Below, in pieces: positions 42,746 through 51,892 of a stretch of 64,000 nt of DNA. Made by a program: the position numbers and the translations under genes. Where the stretch lies: the NCBI GenBank assembly GCA_040776905.1, contig JAXGZQ010000003.1, positions 248,001-312,000 of the forward strand, read 5' to 3'. This stretch comes from SLHU01 sp009929975 (GTDB lineage Bacteria; Bacillota; Clostridia; Saccharofermentanales; UBA5734). The notes beneath the pieces are model-generated. The model made no database searches. It had not been told where the DNA came from and saw only the letters and a list, made by a program, of their open reading frames with translations. Numbering within the stretch: the first letter of the stretch is position 1; each line of letters starts with the position of its first letter.

Positions 42746-43390
42746 ATGCAAATCAAATGGCTGGCCCCGGAAGGGATCCCCTATCTCATCGCCACCGCGG
42801 CCGTGACGCTTATCGTTGGACTGTTCAATCCCTGGCTGCTTCTGCCGGGCGGATGTCTGCTGCTGTTCTTCGCGTTCTTTTTCCGTGACCCGCCGCGTCA
42901 GCTCACCTTGCGTCCGGATGCCTGGATCAGTCCGGCCGATGGCCGGGTCATGGCGGTCGTCCCCTGGCAGGACCCGGATCCGGAGCAGCCGTCTCAGATA
43001 AAGATCACCATTTTTCTATCAGTCTTCAATGTCCATATCAACCGTGCGCCGATGGATGGCATCCTGACACAGCAGGTTTACCGGCCGGGACATTTTCATC
43101 CGGCATTCAAACCACATGTTTCTGAACTCAACGAACAGAACCGCATGGCCTTCCGCCAGCACCAACTGAACTTCGCCGTCCATCAGATCACCGGTTTTCT
43201 CGCCAGACGGGTTGTCAGCGACCTGCAAGTTGGCGATTCGGTCCGGCAGGGGCAGCGCATCGGAATGATCAAGTTCGGATCCTGTACCGAACTGCTTATT
43301 CCATCTGGCTGTGATGTTCTGGTAAAGCCCGGCGATAAAGTCATCGCCGGAAAAACCCTTCTGGCGGCCAGCCAATCGTCTGCATCCTGA
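42746..43390 (+). CDS. psd: Phosphatidylserine decarboxylase-related protein (short, membrane type)
   Basis: 214 residues from ATG 42746, with AAGGAG upstream. It is a short form similar to the archaetidylserine decarboxylase-like PSDs. Two N-terminal membrane segments are followed by SPADGRVMAV, FNVHINRAP and the self-processing site KFGSC, with predicted cleavage between Gly178 and Ser179 to make the pyruvoyl group. It makes phosphatidylethanolamine from phosphatidylserine supplied by the next gene. Confidence 0.92.
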   Translation: MQIKWLAPEGIPYLIATAAVTLIVGLFNPWLLLPGGCLLLFFAFFFRDPPRQLTLRPDAWISPADGRVMAVVPWQDPDPEQPSQIKITIFLSVFNVHINRAPMDGILTQQVYRPGHFHPAFKPHVSELNEQNRMAFRQHQLNFAVHQITGFLARRVVSDLQVGDSVRQGQRIGMIKFGSCTELLIPSGCDVLVKPGDKVIAGKTLLAASQSSAS

Positions 43391-43448
43391 TGATCACTGA
43401 ATGACGGCCACCCGAAAGCTGACGACATCCGGCGGAGGAGACTCTTTC

Positions 43449-44039
43449 ATGTTCAGAAAAAATATACCCAATATCATTACATTGATGAATCTGTCGTTCG
43501 GTGTGCTGGCCATCATGATTGCCTCATCAACCGATAAAATTCATCTGCATCAGCGCGGTGAAGACATCAACCTGATTTATTTCAGCTGTCTGTTTGTCAT
43601 CGCGGCGGCTCTGTTTGACCGCTTTGACGGCCAGTTGGCCAGAAAATTGAACGCGACCAGCGAAATCGGCAAACAGCTTGATTCTCTCTGTGATCTGATT
43701 TCTTTCGGAGTGGCTCCGGCCGTCATTGCCTGGAAACTTCATTTCGCTTCGATCGCTCTGATCATGCCGGGCGGACGCCTGATCGGATATTTCCTCGCGC
43801 TTTTGTTTCCCATATCCGGCGCGATCCGTCTGGCCCGCTTTAATATCCAGGACGACAGCCACATCTATTTCGGTATCCCGATCACCCTGGCAGGTTCTAT
43901 TCTGACCTTATTAAATCTTCTGAATACTTATCTTTTTCTGCGCGGCAGTTTCACCCGGGCCAACGTCATCGCCTGCATCGTCCTGATGCCGCTGTTGTCC
44001 GTCCTGATGATCAGCCGTTTTCAGGTCGCGAAAGTCTGA
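43449..44039 (+). CDS. pssA: CDP-diacylglycerol-serine O-phosphatidyltransferase
   Basis: 196 residues from ATG 43449, with GGAGGAG upstream. The CDP-alcohol phosphatidyltransferase signature is exact: Asp57-x2-Asp60-Gly-x2-Ala64-Arg65-x8-Gly74-x3-Asp78-x3-Asp82. Several membrane helices. It provides phosphatidylserine for Psd; the two genes form a small phospholipid operon. Confidence 0.94.
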   Translation: MFRKNIPNIITLMNLSFGVLAIMIASSTDKIHLHQRGEDINLIYFSCLFVIAAALFDRFDGQLARKLNATSEIGKQLDSLCDLISFGVAPAVIAWKLHFASIALIMPGGRLIGYFLALLFPISGAIRLARFNIQDDSHIYFGIPITLAGSILTLLNLLNTYLFLRGSFTRANVIACIVLMPLLSVLMISRFQVAKV

Positions 44040-44061
44040 CATCCACCCGATCGTTGAATCG

Positions 44062-44661
44062 TTATTCCTGTTCCTGATAAATAAAGCGGTGAACCAGCCA
44101 GTCAATCAGCTGTTGAATCATTCGCGCCGCGAAGATCATCAGGGCCGGCAGGACCGTCAACGCAAGCAGGCCGAAGATGAACGTCAGCGCGATGCGAAGG
44201 CCTCCGGCAATGATGCCCAGCAACATGCCGAGCCCTTTATCCCAACCGGAGAACAGACCCGTCGAGGATTCAATCGTCTGGTTGATATAGTCAAGCAGAT
44301 CGTCCGGCAGCTTTGACCGGTCAAAGGTCACACGCTGCAGCGCATAAACAACAAGTGCGTAAAGAACAAGACCGTATTTAACCGTGTGAATCAGCAGGGC
44401 GGGAACTTTATACAAAATATTGAAACGGTAATAGTAGCGGCTGATGAACGGAGTCCCGATCAGAAGAATGATGAACAAAATGACAGCCAGGGAAGGCGTC
44501 AGCAGCATCCAGCCCATCATACGGTCGGGAAACAGGATCTGCCAGGTGAAAAAGAAGAAAGTCAGCCAGCCGATCAACCAGAAAAATCCGGTATGACGGC
44601 GTGTTTCATATTCCGTGTCACTCCAGACAGGCCCCAGTAAAAAGCCTTCCAGAAAATCCAT
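44062..44661 (-). CDS. Hypothetical integral membrane protein
   Basis: 199 residues, unrecognised. About four to five membrane segments, for example FFWLIGWLTFFFFTWQILF and LLTPSLAVILFIILLIGTPF, then LIHTVKYGLVLYALVVYAL and IALTFIFGLLALTVLPAL. The C-terminus is polar (HRFIYQEQE). It is convergent with pssA, 22 bases from its stop. No signal or catalytic motif was seen. Confidence 0.72.
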   Translation of the reverse strand: MDFLEGFLLGPVWSDTEYETRRHTGFFWLIGWLTFFFFTWQILFPDRMMGWMLLTPSLAVILFIILLIGTPFISRYYYRFNILYKVPALLIHTVKYGLVLYALVVYALQRVTFDRSKLPDDLLDYINQTIESSTGLFSGWDKGLGMLLGIIAGGLRIALTFIFGLLALTVLPALMIFAARMIQQLIDWLVHRFIYQEQE

Positions 44662-44781
44662 GCCCCCACTCCTTCTCGCTCACATGCGACTATTCTAGCA
44701 AAAATCGTCATATCCGTAAACAAACGATCATATCCGCGCCCGATCTTTATTCATCAACGCCTTGTGGTGTCTTTGCCGCGG

Positions 44782-45303
44782 CTACAGGAGACGGAAAGGC
44801 GACCGGCTGAGTTTCTCAATGATTATCTGAAGCTGATGCCAGCCAACCGGAAGCGGCAGATTACCGCCACAGGCATAATGCTGCCGGCCAAGCGAAAATG
44901 TGATCTGCCAGCTGCTCCGGCTGAAATCAACATCACGGTAGAGATCCGATGTCGACGGATCGGCATCCATCGCATCGTCCGTCCGTCCGGATTCAGTGTT
45001 GTCCGTTTTTTCTGCTGCCGGCCTCGGCCGGCAGGCGATCAGGCAGATGGTCTCAGCCGGATCTGCAGCGACCGCGCGCTTAAGCAGATCCCTGACCAGC
45101 GGTGCGGTCTGCACATAATCGCGCAGCTCGATCAGATGTGCGGTGGAGATGGAACGGGTAAAATCATTACACCACTGGCGGCTTTCACGCCAGGTCAGGA
45201 TACCCTGATCCAGATTTATATGGACAGAGATACAGCCTTTCCTATGGATGGAAAGCTCACAGGAAAGCGCACTGATATGATCAGCACTTATCTGATCAGG
45301 CAT
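44782..45303 (-). CDS. Hypothetical protein
   Basis: 173 residues from ATG 45303, preceded by GAGGTG. Unrecognised. The N-terminal half looks like a beta-rich domain (HISALSCELSIHRKGCISVH; LTWRESRQWCNDFTRSI) and the C-terminus like WQITFSLGRQHYACGGNLPLPVGW (a W...G...P..W layout). An Asp/Glu/Pro-rich insert lies in between. A long open frame also exists on the plus strand, but it has poor composition and no good ribosome-binding site. The gene follows the M20 peptidase by about 80 bases on the same strand. No membrane segment is visible. Confidence 0.6.
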   Translation of the reverse strand: MPDQISADHISALSCELSIHRKGCISVHINLDQGILTWRESRQWCNDFTRSISTAHLIELRDYVQTAPLVRDLLKRAVAADPAETICLIACRPRPAAEKTDNTESGRTDDAMDADPSTSDLYRDVDFSRSSWQITFSLGRQHYACGGNLPLPVGWHQLQIIIEKLSRSPFRLL

Positions 45304-45381
45304 GGCCACACCTCAGCGACACAATATTTCAAAATCCAAAATCCTCCCGTCAGAGACGTATTCTTAATCATATAGCACGTA

Positions 45382-46497
45382 TCAGACAGGGTCAATGGCC
45401 AGTGTCTCGGCAAGCTGTGCTGTTTGCAGCAAATCACGGAGCGACAGGCATTCAGCCGTGGAGTGAACCTGCTGCATGCCGCAGGAAAGCACCAGCCCTG
45501 TGATGCCGTGTCGATAAAGCACATTGTTGTCACTGCCGCCTCCGGTTGATATATAATGAGGTGTGAGGCCGATCTGAGCACAGGCGCGGGCGAAACGGGC
45601 TGCAACCGGCGCCTCCGGTTCGATCTGGTAGGGCAGATACGAGATGGTCTGCCGGACCTCGGCGCGGGCACCGGCCTTATCCGCCGCCTCCCGAACGCAC
45701 TGTTCCATATGGTCAGCCTGTTCATGCAGGCGGCTTTGTGAACGGGAGCGGCATTCCGCGGTGATCTGGCATTGTTCTGCCACGATATTGGTTTCACCAC
45801 CGCCACTGATCGATCCGATATTCGCGGTGGTTTCACTGTCGACCTGTCCGAGACGCATGGCGTTCACCGCGACGGCAGCCACCTGGATGGCACTGATCCC
45901 TTTGTCCGGTTCAATACCGGCATGCGCGGATTTTCCGGTGATGGTGATATCGAGGCGAATATGGCCGGGCGCTTCAAGTACGGCAATACCCGGAGCGCCG
46001 CTTGTATCAAAAATATAGGCTTCGGTCGACTTGATCCAGTCCGGCCGTACATGATGAATACCCTGGAGATGGGCTTCCTCACCAACCGACATGAGGATTT
46101 CTATGGACCGATGCGGCCGGTTGTCTTCTTTCAGTGAACGCACCATTTCAAGCAGCGCGGCGATTCCCGCGATGTCATCAGCTGCCAGAATTGTCTCGCC
46201 CGCGCTGCGGATGATGCCGTCTTCTCCGAGAACCGCCTCAATGTGATGTCTGGGCTCCACCCGGTCAAGATGGACCGAAAAGAGCAGCGATGGACCCGGC
46301 AGTGAGCCCGGGCAGTCGATATAGAGGTTCCCGCAATTGCCGCCGATCATGGATCCGGCCTGGTCCTCGCGTACGCGGCATCCCAGTGCTGAGAACTGAA
46401 CGCTCAGCCAGTCAGCCAGTGCACGTTCTGCCAGCGAAGGTGAATCGATTCTCGTCATGTTGATAAACGCTTCCAATAACCGCTGTTGATTGATCAT
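45382..46497 (-). CDS. M20/M42-like metallopeptidase (PepT-like)
   Basis: 371 residues from ATG 46497, with GGAAGGA upstream. Metal ligands of the M20 family are seen in FSVHLDRVEP, TILAADDIAGIAALLE, MSVGEEAHLQG and at the C-terminal GMQQVHSTAECL. The layout (ILAADDxAG and the dimerisation-domain segment TITGKSAHAGIEPDKG) matches the peptidase T-like subgroup. It would cleave small peptides or acyl-amino acids. It is followed by an unknown gene and preceded by trmL. Confidence 0.88.
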   Translation of the reverse strand: MINQQRLLEAFINMTRIDSPSLAERALADWLSVQFSALGCRVREDQAGSMIGGNCGNLYIDCPGSLPGPSLLFSVHLDRVEPRHHIEAVLGEDGIIRSAGETILAADDIAGIAALLEMVRSLKEDNRPHRSIEILMSVGEEAHLQGIHHVRPDWIKSTEAYIFDTSGAPGIAVLEAPGHIRLDITITGKSAHAGIEPDKGISAIQVAAVAVNAMRLGQVDSETTANIGSISGGGETNIVAEQCQITAECRSRSQSRLHEQADHMEQCVREAADKAGARAEVRQTISYLPYQIEPEAPVAARFARACAQIGLTPHYISTGGGSDNNVLYRHGITGLVLSCGMQQVHSTAECLSLRDLLQTAQLAETLAIDPV

Positions 46498-46545
46498 GAT
46501 TGATTCCTTCCATTCTGATTGTGCCTGCTGATCCATGCTAAATGG

Positions 46546-47052
46546 TCAAAGCCGGCCGGTCAGAGCGCCCTCAGCCTGCAGTGCGGGAAATCCCTGCTGG
46601 CGCAACACTTCATAAGCAGCGACGGCAACCGCGTTGGAAAGATTGAGGGATCGCTGCTGCGGGAGCATCGGTATGCGGATACATCGTTCCGGATGATGGA
46701 TCAACATCGACTCCGGCAGACCCCGGCTTTCTTTTCCGAAAAAGAGAATGACCTGTTCTGTAAAGACCGGGTCGCAATAGGTTCGGGCTGCTTTCGTCGT
46801 ACAGTAATATAGTCCGGCCCCCTGGCCTGAGCGTGAAGCAGCCCAGCGCATGACATGATCCAGATCAGGCCAGATGGTCAAGTCGAGATCATGCCAGTAG
46901 TCGAGCCCGGCCCGCTTGACCTGGCGGTCAGACACGGAAAAGCCAAGTGGTTCGACCAGGTGAAGTCGTGACCCGGTGGCGACACAGGTCCTGGCGATAT
47001 TACCGGTATTCTGGGGGATCTCCGGTTCCACCAGCACAATGTCCACAGACAT
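46546..47052 (-). CDS. trmL: tRNA (cytidine/uridine-34-2'-O)-methyltransferase TrmL
   Basis: 168 residues, minimal SPOUT methyltransferase. Family segments are IVLVEPEIPQNTGNIARTC, ILFFGKESRGLPE and IPMLPQQRSLNLSNAVAVAAYE. It methylates the wobble ribose of certain leucine tRNAs. GGGAGG precedes the ATG, overlapping the end of whiA. Confidence 0.94.
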   Translation of the reverse strand: MSVDIVLVEPEIPQNTGNIARTCVATGSRLHLVEPLGFSVSDRQVKRAGLDYWHDLDLTIWPDLDHVMRWAASRSGQGAGLYYCTTKAARTYCDPVFTEQVILFFGKESRGLPESMLIHHPERCIRIPMLPQQRSLNLSNAVAVAAYEVLRQQGFPALQAEGALTGRL

Positions 47053-47054
47053 GA

Positions 47055-47855
47055 TCAGTCTGGCCTCCCGGATTTCTGCTTCGCTGTAACGGCACCCGGA
47101 ATGACAGTCTGCCGCGGTGCCTGCCCCAGCCGCCGGGTCAGCATCTCTCCGGCGAACTGTTCGATTTTCTTCAGTCGGTGATTCATCCCGGACTTGCCGA
47201 GTGGCGGATCCATCAGCTCACCCAGTTCCTTCAAAGACAGTTCGGGGTTCTCCTGCCGGCAGACCGCCGCTTCATACAGCTCCCTGGGCAGCGCGTGCAG
47301 TCCCATGGTCTGTTCGATCATCCGGATGCCGGCGAGCTGGCGGGCCGCGGTATTGGCGATTCTTTGGGTATTCGCGCTGTCGCAGTTCACCACCCGGTTA
47401 ACAGAATTACGCATTTCTTTTTCAACCCGCAGCAGTTCGAAATCGAGCAGAGCGTGATGCGCACCGGTATGCAGCAAAAAATCCGCGATCATCTGCCCGT
47501 CTTTGAGATAGACAACCCAGTGGCTGCCGCGCGCGATGTGGCGGGGATCAATCGAGAATTGACGCAGAATCTGTTCCAGCAAATCTACCGCCGGCCAGTC
47601 ATGCAGGGAAAATGACAGATGATAAGCCGATGACGGTTCGCTCATCGATCCGCAGGCCAGATAGAAAATCCGGGCTATTTTCTGCAGGACCGGCATTGGA
47701 ATATCCGATGAGAGTTCAATGGACTCTCTGGCCCGATCCTGTCTGAGATAGGGCTGCGCGATCGTAATGGCACGCGATTCTGACGCCGGAACCTGATCCG
47801 GCTCCAACGCGTCGAGCTCATGTCTTATTTTTTGTGAAAATGTCAGATCTGTCAT
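47055..47855 (-). CDS. whiA: WhiA DNA-binding regulator (sporulation/cell-division regulator)
   Basis: 266 residues from ATG 47855. A LAGLIDADG-like N-terminal domain (SFSQKIRHELDAL-type start, reading TFSQKIRHELDAL; ARIFYLACGSMSEPSSAYHLSF) precedes the C-terminal helix-turn-helix region LSLKELGELMDPPLGKSGMNHRLKKIEQ. No Shine-Dalgarno is visible. Instead a consensus TATAAT (47862-47867) overlaps the end of yvcK and lies six bases before the ATG, so a leaderless transcript is possible, in addition to read-through from yvcK. Confidence 0.95.
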   Translation of the reverse strand: MTDLTFSQKIRHELDALEPDQVPASESRAITIAQPYLRQDRARESIELSSDIPMPVLQKIARIFYLACGSMSEPSSAYHLSFSLHDWPAVDLLEQILRQFSIDPRHIARGSHWVVYLKDGQMIADFLLHTGAHHALLDFELLRVEKEMRNSVNRVVNCDSANTQRIANTAARQLAGIRMIEQTMGLHALPRELYEAAVCRQENPELSLKELGELMDPPLGKSGMNHRLKKIEQFAGEMLTRRLGQAPRQTVIPGAVTAKQKSGRPD

Positions 47856-47861
47856 GCCGGT

Positions 47862-47867
47862 ATTATA
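47862..47867 (-). promoter_or_regulatory. Possible leaderless -10 box for whiA
   Basis: Minus-strand TATAAT overlaps the yvcK stop codon and is followed by six bases and the whiA ATG. The matching -35 (TTACGG at 17 bases) is weak. Confidence 0.4.
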
Positions 47868-48918
47868 CCATGTGGCTGCCGCGGCCGTAATTTTCCGGTG
47901 CCGCATTGGCCAGCCGTACGACAATTTTTGCCAGGCCGGTTGGTTCATGCCGGATCACGCCCCGGGTCACACAGGCGAGCGGTGCTTCGATGATCTGCAC
48001 GCCCAGGCGCTCCAGACTGAGGTTTTGGCATAAAACAGGAACCGCGCTTTCCAGACGGTATTTTTCAATCAGCGACTGGTCGATCCAGGCATTGTTGACA
48101 ACACAATAATCGATAAACCCTCTGGCAGACGCCATCCCGGCATGATATAGAATGGCCTGAAGATGGCGGGCTGCATCATAGCCGATGGTTTCAGCCGGCT
48201 GGGTCATGATATTGTTGACATAGACACGCGTCGCCTGACTTTTTCTGATCGCCTGAATAATATCCGGGAACAGCAGATTGGGGATGATACTCGTATACAG
48301 GCTGCCGGGACCGAGAACGATCAAGTCAGCGCTGGCCAGAGCGGCGATGGCATCCGGTAAAGCCTGGGCATTCTCCGGCATCATCATGACCCGATCGATC
48401 GGATTAGCCTCATCGACCGGACGGCTGCCGATCTCAGATTCGCCCCAGATCTCAGATCCATCGGACAATCGGGCTCCGATCTGGATATTCTGCAGTGACA
48501 CCGGCAGCACATGCCCTTTGACCGCCAGTACTTTCGAGACATTGCGGACCGCTTCATAGAAATTTCCCGAGACGGCATTCATCGCCGCGATGAACAGGTT
48601 GCCGAAGCTCTGGCCGGACAGGCGGCCTTCGCTGAACCGGTAGTTGAACAGATCGCCCAGCAGCGGTTCAGCATCCGCCAGCGCCAGTATGCAGTTGCGG
48701 ATATCACCGGGCGGCAGCATCCCCAGTTCTTCCCGCAGCGTTCCGGATGATCCGCCGTTATCGGCAACGGTTACAATCGCGGTAATGTTGGTTGAATAGA
48801 GTTTCAATCCTCTCAGCATCGTTGACAGGCCGGTTCCGCCGCCGATCACGACGATACGCGGACCACTGTCCGGATCTTTGGCATAATCAACCAGTTTTTC
48901 GTCTGCGACTGAAAACAT
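47863..48918 (-). CDS. yvcK: YvcK/CofD-family protein (gluconeogenesis factor)
   Basis: 351 residues. The nucleotide-binding GGGTGLS is at 25-31, then TVADNGGSSGTLRE and MLPPGDIRNC, hallmarks of the family. In Bacillota YvcK affects cell-wall synthesis and growth on gluconeogenic carbon. ATG 48918 is preferred over an earlier in-frame GTG because AAGGTGGAG lies at good spacing. Its stop is 7 bases from the whiA start. Confidence 0.95.
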   Translation of the reverse strand: MFSVADEKLVDYAKDPDSGPRIVVIGGGTGLSTMLRGLKLYSTNITAIVTVADNGGSSGTLREELGMLPPGDIRNCILALADAEPLLGDLFNYRFSEGRLSGQSFGNLFIAAMNAVSGNFYEAVRNVSKVLAVKGHVLPVSLQNIQIGARLSDGSEIWGESEIGSRPVDEANPIDRVMMMPENAQALPDAIAALASADLIVLGPGSLYTSIIPNLLFPDIIQAIRKSQATRVYVNNIMTQPAETIGYDAARHLQAILYHAGMASARGFIDYCVVNNAWIDQSLIEKYRLESAVPVLCQNLSLERLGVQIIEAPLACVTRGVIRHEPTGLAKIVVRLANAAPENYGRGSHMV

Positions 48919-48931
48919 AATCACTCCACCT

Positions 48932-49849
48932 TCAATGACTTACCTGCTGATCGAGATGGCCGGAAGCGGCATCCTTGTGAAGATCACGATGATCCACAAT
49001 GACCCGCATCCCGCTTTCGCGCAGCTGCCCGGCGAAATATTCCGTCATCGCCACCGAACGGTGCCGTCCGCCGGTACAGCCGATTCCGATTGTCAGCCGG
49101 ACTTTGCCTTCCCTGACATAATATGGAATGGTGTAGCGGAACAGATCGAGCTGCAGACTCATATAATGCTGTGTCACATCATGTTCCATGACAAACTTGC
49201 GAACCGGCTCGTCCAGACCTGACAAATGGCGTAAAGACTGATCATAAAAGGGGTTGGGGATAAACCGGACATCCAGCACGCAGTCACAGTCAACCGGTAC
49301 CCCGTATTTGAAACCAAACGATTGGACCAGAATCGTCATTCTCTCATCCCTGTTTTCAAGCGAGAGCGCTTCAAACAGCTTATTCTTCAGATCCAGCGGC
49401 TTCAGCGCGGTGGTATCGATGACGATCCCGGCATATTCCTTCAGGGGCGCCAGCCGCTCACGTTCCAGTTCGAGCGCCTGAACAATACTTATATTCTGGG
49501 CCAGCGGATGGTTTCTGCGGCTCTGCTTATAGCGGCTGATCAGGACATGATCAGACGCTTCGAGAAAAATGACCTGATAGTGGACATCCATTTTGTCAAG
49601 TTTTTTCAGCGACGGAACAATGTCCTGAAAGGAAGACGAACTGCGCACATCAATCACAAACGCCATCCGGCGCATGTCATCAGGTTCATAGCCACTATGC
49701 GAGACCGAGTTGCGGGTATACGGGCCGATGATATCGGGGAGCAGTCTGGGGGGTAGGTTATCGATACAGAAAAAGCCCATGTCTTCCAGATAATTGGCTG
49801 CCAGACTCTTCCCGGCGCCGGACATTCCCGTCAGAATGATGACTTCCAT
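48932..49849 (-). CDS. rapZ: RNase adapter protein RapZ (YvcJ)
   Basis: 305 residues. Walker A GMSGAGKS at 8-15 and the family segments FFCIDNLPPRLLPD, VDCDCVLDVRFIPNPFYDQSLR and IGCTGGRHRSVAM. It is a nucleotide-binding regulator; E. coli RapZ is an RNA-binding adapter. AAGGAGG precedes the start. The murB-rapZ-yvcK-whiA order is canonical for Bacillota. Confidence 0.96.
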   Translation of the reverse strand: MEVIILTGMSGAGKSLAANYLEDMGFFCIDNLPPRLLPDIIGPYTRNSVSHSGYEPDDMRRMAFVIDVRSSSSFQDIVPSLKKLDKMDVHYQVIFLEASDHVLISRYKQSRRNHPLAQNISIVQALELERERLAPLKEYAGIVIDTTALKPLDLKNKLFEALSLENRDERMTILVQSFGFKYGVPVDCDCVLDVRFIPNPFYDQSLRHLSGLDEPVRKFVMEHDVTQHYMSLQLDLFRYTIPYYVREGKVRLTIGIGCTGGRHRSVAMTEYFAGQLRESGMRVIVDHRDLHKDAASGHLDQQVSH

Positions 49850-49872
49850 ACCAGACCCTCCTTGTTTAATAC

Positions 49873-49912
49873 CACTCGTTCCGAGGGTTTTATCTTACAA
49901 CACTCGTTCCGA
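49873..49912. repeat. Two 12-bp direct repeats in the rapZ leader
   Basis: CACTCGTTCCGA occurs at 49873-49884 and 49901-49912 (plus strand), 28 bases apart, inside the 69-base gap between murB and rapZ. The shared stretch extends one base into similar flanks. Confidence 0.7.
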
Positions 49913-49918
49913 AGGCTG

Positions 49919-50848
49919 TTACCACTCACCTATTTTCTTGATCTCAGGCTGCATGATGACACCTGACATCCTGAAGACCTGTTCTTTCACGGTGTCGATC
50001 AGATCCGCGACATCGCGGGCCGTCGCGAAACCGAGATTGACAATGAATCCGGCATGTTTCGTCGAGACCTGCGCTCCCCCGATCTGGAATCCCTGAAGTC
50101 CGGCATCCGCGATCAATTTGCCGGCATAATATCCGGGCGGCCGTTTAAACGCGCTGCCGGCACTCGGCAGTTCGAGCGGCTGGCTTGAACGCCGCCGTTC
50201 AGACAAATCCGCCATTCGGCTGACAATCTGGTCATAATTGCCTGCTCGCAATCTGATCCGGGCACTGATGATGATGTCATCAGTCTCTGAGTAAACGCTG
50301 TGTCGATAGGTGAATTGCTGCTCTTCACCGCGGCGGTGCTCAAGCTGGCCTTGTGCGGTGAGTGAGTCGGTTTCACAGACAATATCTTTCATACAGCCAT
50401 CATATGCGCCCGCGTTCATCAGAATCGCGCCGCCCAGTGTACCGGGGATGCCGGACGCGAACTCAAGACCGGTTGCCCGGTGGCGGGCGGCGGCTGCTGC
50501 CAGGGCAGACAGGCGGGCTCCGGCCATGGCGTCCATCATGATGCCGCCATCAGGGGCCTGGGCAAGATTGAATGTGGCAAACCCGTCGGCGATCTCAATC
50601 ACAACGCCGCGAATACCCAGATCTGAAACAAGAATATTCGAACCTTTACCGATAACGGTCCAGGGTGTCGCCGAATCACGGCATAATGTCACGATCTGGC
50701 GAATTTCCTCTGTTGAGGAGGGTGAGACAAACACATCAGCCGGTCCGCCGATGCGAAACGTTGTATGCTGGCTCATCGGTTCATCGAACCGGACACGCTG
50801 CGGACCAGTTCCTGACAACAATTGAGTAATTTGCTGAAATACAGACAT
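49919..50848 (-). CDS. murB: UDP-N-acetylenolpyruvoylglucosamine reductase
   Basis: 309 residues. FAD enzyme of peptidoglycan synthesis that makes UDP-MurNAc. Segments TTFRIGGPADVFV, VIGKGSNILVSD, GLEFASGIPGTLGGAILMNAGAY and the type II signature SAGSAFKRPPGYYAGKLI are clear. GGAG precedes the ATG. It lies between hprK and rapZ. Confidence 0.97.
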   Translation of the reverse strand: MSVFQQITQLLSGTGPQRVRFDEPMSQHTTFRIGGPADVFVSPSSTEEIRQIVTLCRDSATPWTVIGKGSNILVSDLGIRGVVIEIADGFATFNLAQAPDGGIMMDAMAGARLSALAAAAARHRATGLEFASGIPGTLGGAILMNAGAYDGCMKDIVCETDSLTAQGQLEHRRGEEQQFTYRHSVYSETDDIIISARIRLRAGNYDQIVSRMADLSERRRSSQPLELPSAGSAFKRPPGYYAGKLIADAGLQGFQIGGAQVSTKHAGFIVNLGFATARDVADLIDTVKEQVFRMSGVIMQPEIKKIGEW

Positions 50849-50863
50849 TCAGTTCTCCGACTC

Positions 50864-51787
50864 TCAGGATTGGATCGCTGAGCCGAACACACGATCGGTC
50901 AAGGCTTTCGCGGCATTGTAACCCATCTGTTTCTGACGGAAGTTGATCGCAGCGACCTCAACGATGATCGCGAGATTGCGGCCCGGACGAACGGGAATCG
51001 TGATGGAGGGAACATTGATGCCGAGGATCTCAGTTGTTTCTTCCTGAACTCCCAGCCGCTCATATGTCTTATTCTCATCCCATAATTCCAGATTGATGAC
51101 GAAATTGACATTTTCCTGCATTTTGACGGATGAAACGCCGTACAGCTCCTTAACGTCCAGAATACCGACACCTCTGATCTCAATCAGGTGACGGATGATT
51201 TCCGGAGCACGTCCAAGCAAAGTCTTATCAGATACCCGGCGGATTTCCACCAGGTCATCCGCGATCAGACGGTGGCCGCGCTTGACAACCTCGAGCGCCG
51301 TTTCTGATTTTCCGACGCCGCTTTCACCCAGGATCAGGATGCCTTCGCCATACACTTCAATCAGAACGCCATGCAGAGATGTTTTCGGAGCCAGTTCAAC
51401 ATTGAGATACTTGACAATTGAACTGATGAAAGTCGCCGTTGTGTCTTCTGTCCGCAGGATCGGAATTCTATAGCGCTGCGAGCATTCGATCAGTTCCTTT
51501 GACGCGTCGTGGTTCCTGGTCAGGACCAGACAGGGGATTCCTTTTTCAAACAGCGCGTCCAATCGCTGATAACGATCTTCTGGTGACAGACGGTCCAGGA
51601 ACGCCGTCTCCATATTGCCGAGCACCTGTATGCGGTCAGGACCGAAATGATCGAAATATCCGGCCAGCTGCAGTCCGGGCCGGGTCACGTCGGCCACTGA
51701 TATCTGGATATCTTGCGAATTAGCAAAATCAGTTATCTTTTCCAGTTCAAACTCTTTGATGATCGCATCAAGTGATACCGGGGCCAT
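50864..51787 (-). CDS. hprK: HPr kinase/phosphorylase
   Basis: 307 residues from ATG 51787 (GGAGG five bases upstream). The C-terminal kinase domain has Walker A GESGVGKS at 154-161 and the family signature EIRGVGILDVKELYG. It phosphorylates HPr on Ser46, the trigger of catabolite repression in Bacillota. A TATAAT on the minus strand at 51833-51838 may be its -10 box. Confidence 0.96.
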   Translation of the reverse strand: MAPVSLDAIIKEFELEKITDFANSQDIQISVADVTRPGLQLAGYFDHFGPDRIQVLGNMETAFLDRLSPEDRYQRLDALFEKGIPCLVLTRNHDASKELIECSQRYRIPILRTEDTTATFISSIVKYLNVELAPKTSLHGVLIEVYGEGILILGESGVGKSETALEVVKRGHRLIADDLVEIRRVSDKTLLGRAPEIIRHLIEIRGVGILDVKELYGVSSVKMQENVNFVINLELWDENKTYERLGVQEETTEILGINVPSITIPVRPGRNLAIIVEVAAINFRQKQMGYNAAKALTDRVFGSAIQS

Positions 51788-51892
51788 AGCAACCTCCACT
51801 CAGGGTTCAGTCAGACGTCAGTCCTCTTCTCGATTATAACGTATATCAGTTCAAATAGCATAATGGGCATGGATAGCCGATGACGGCCGGTC

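Noticed and set aside
44764..45375. Plus-strand frame of about 200 codons opposite the hypothetical gene 44782-45303
   Set aside because: It lacks a good ribosome-binding site and has basic, shadow-like composition; the minus-strand frame has GAGGTG at correct spacing and fits the operon direction.
45288..45836. Minus-strand frame of 182 codons overlapping the M20 peptidase
   Set aside because: It is in another frame of a clearly conserved peptidase gene and has Arg/Pro-rich shadow composition.
49894..49912. LexA/SOS box in the murB-rapZ gap
   Set aside because: GAACGAGTGTTG matches the Gram-positive SOS box only partly and the second repeat copy does not match.
49861..49920. CRISPR-like array
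   Set aside because: There are only two 12-base copies with a 16-base spacer and no cas genes.
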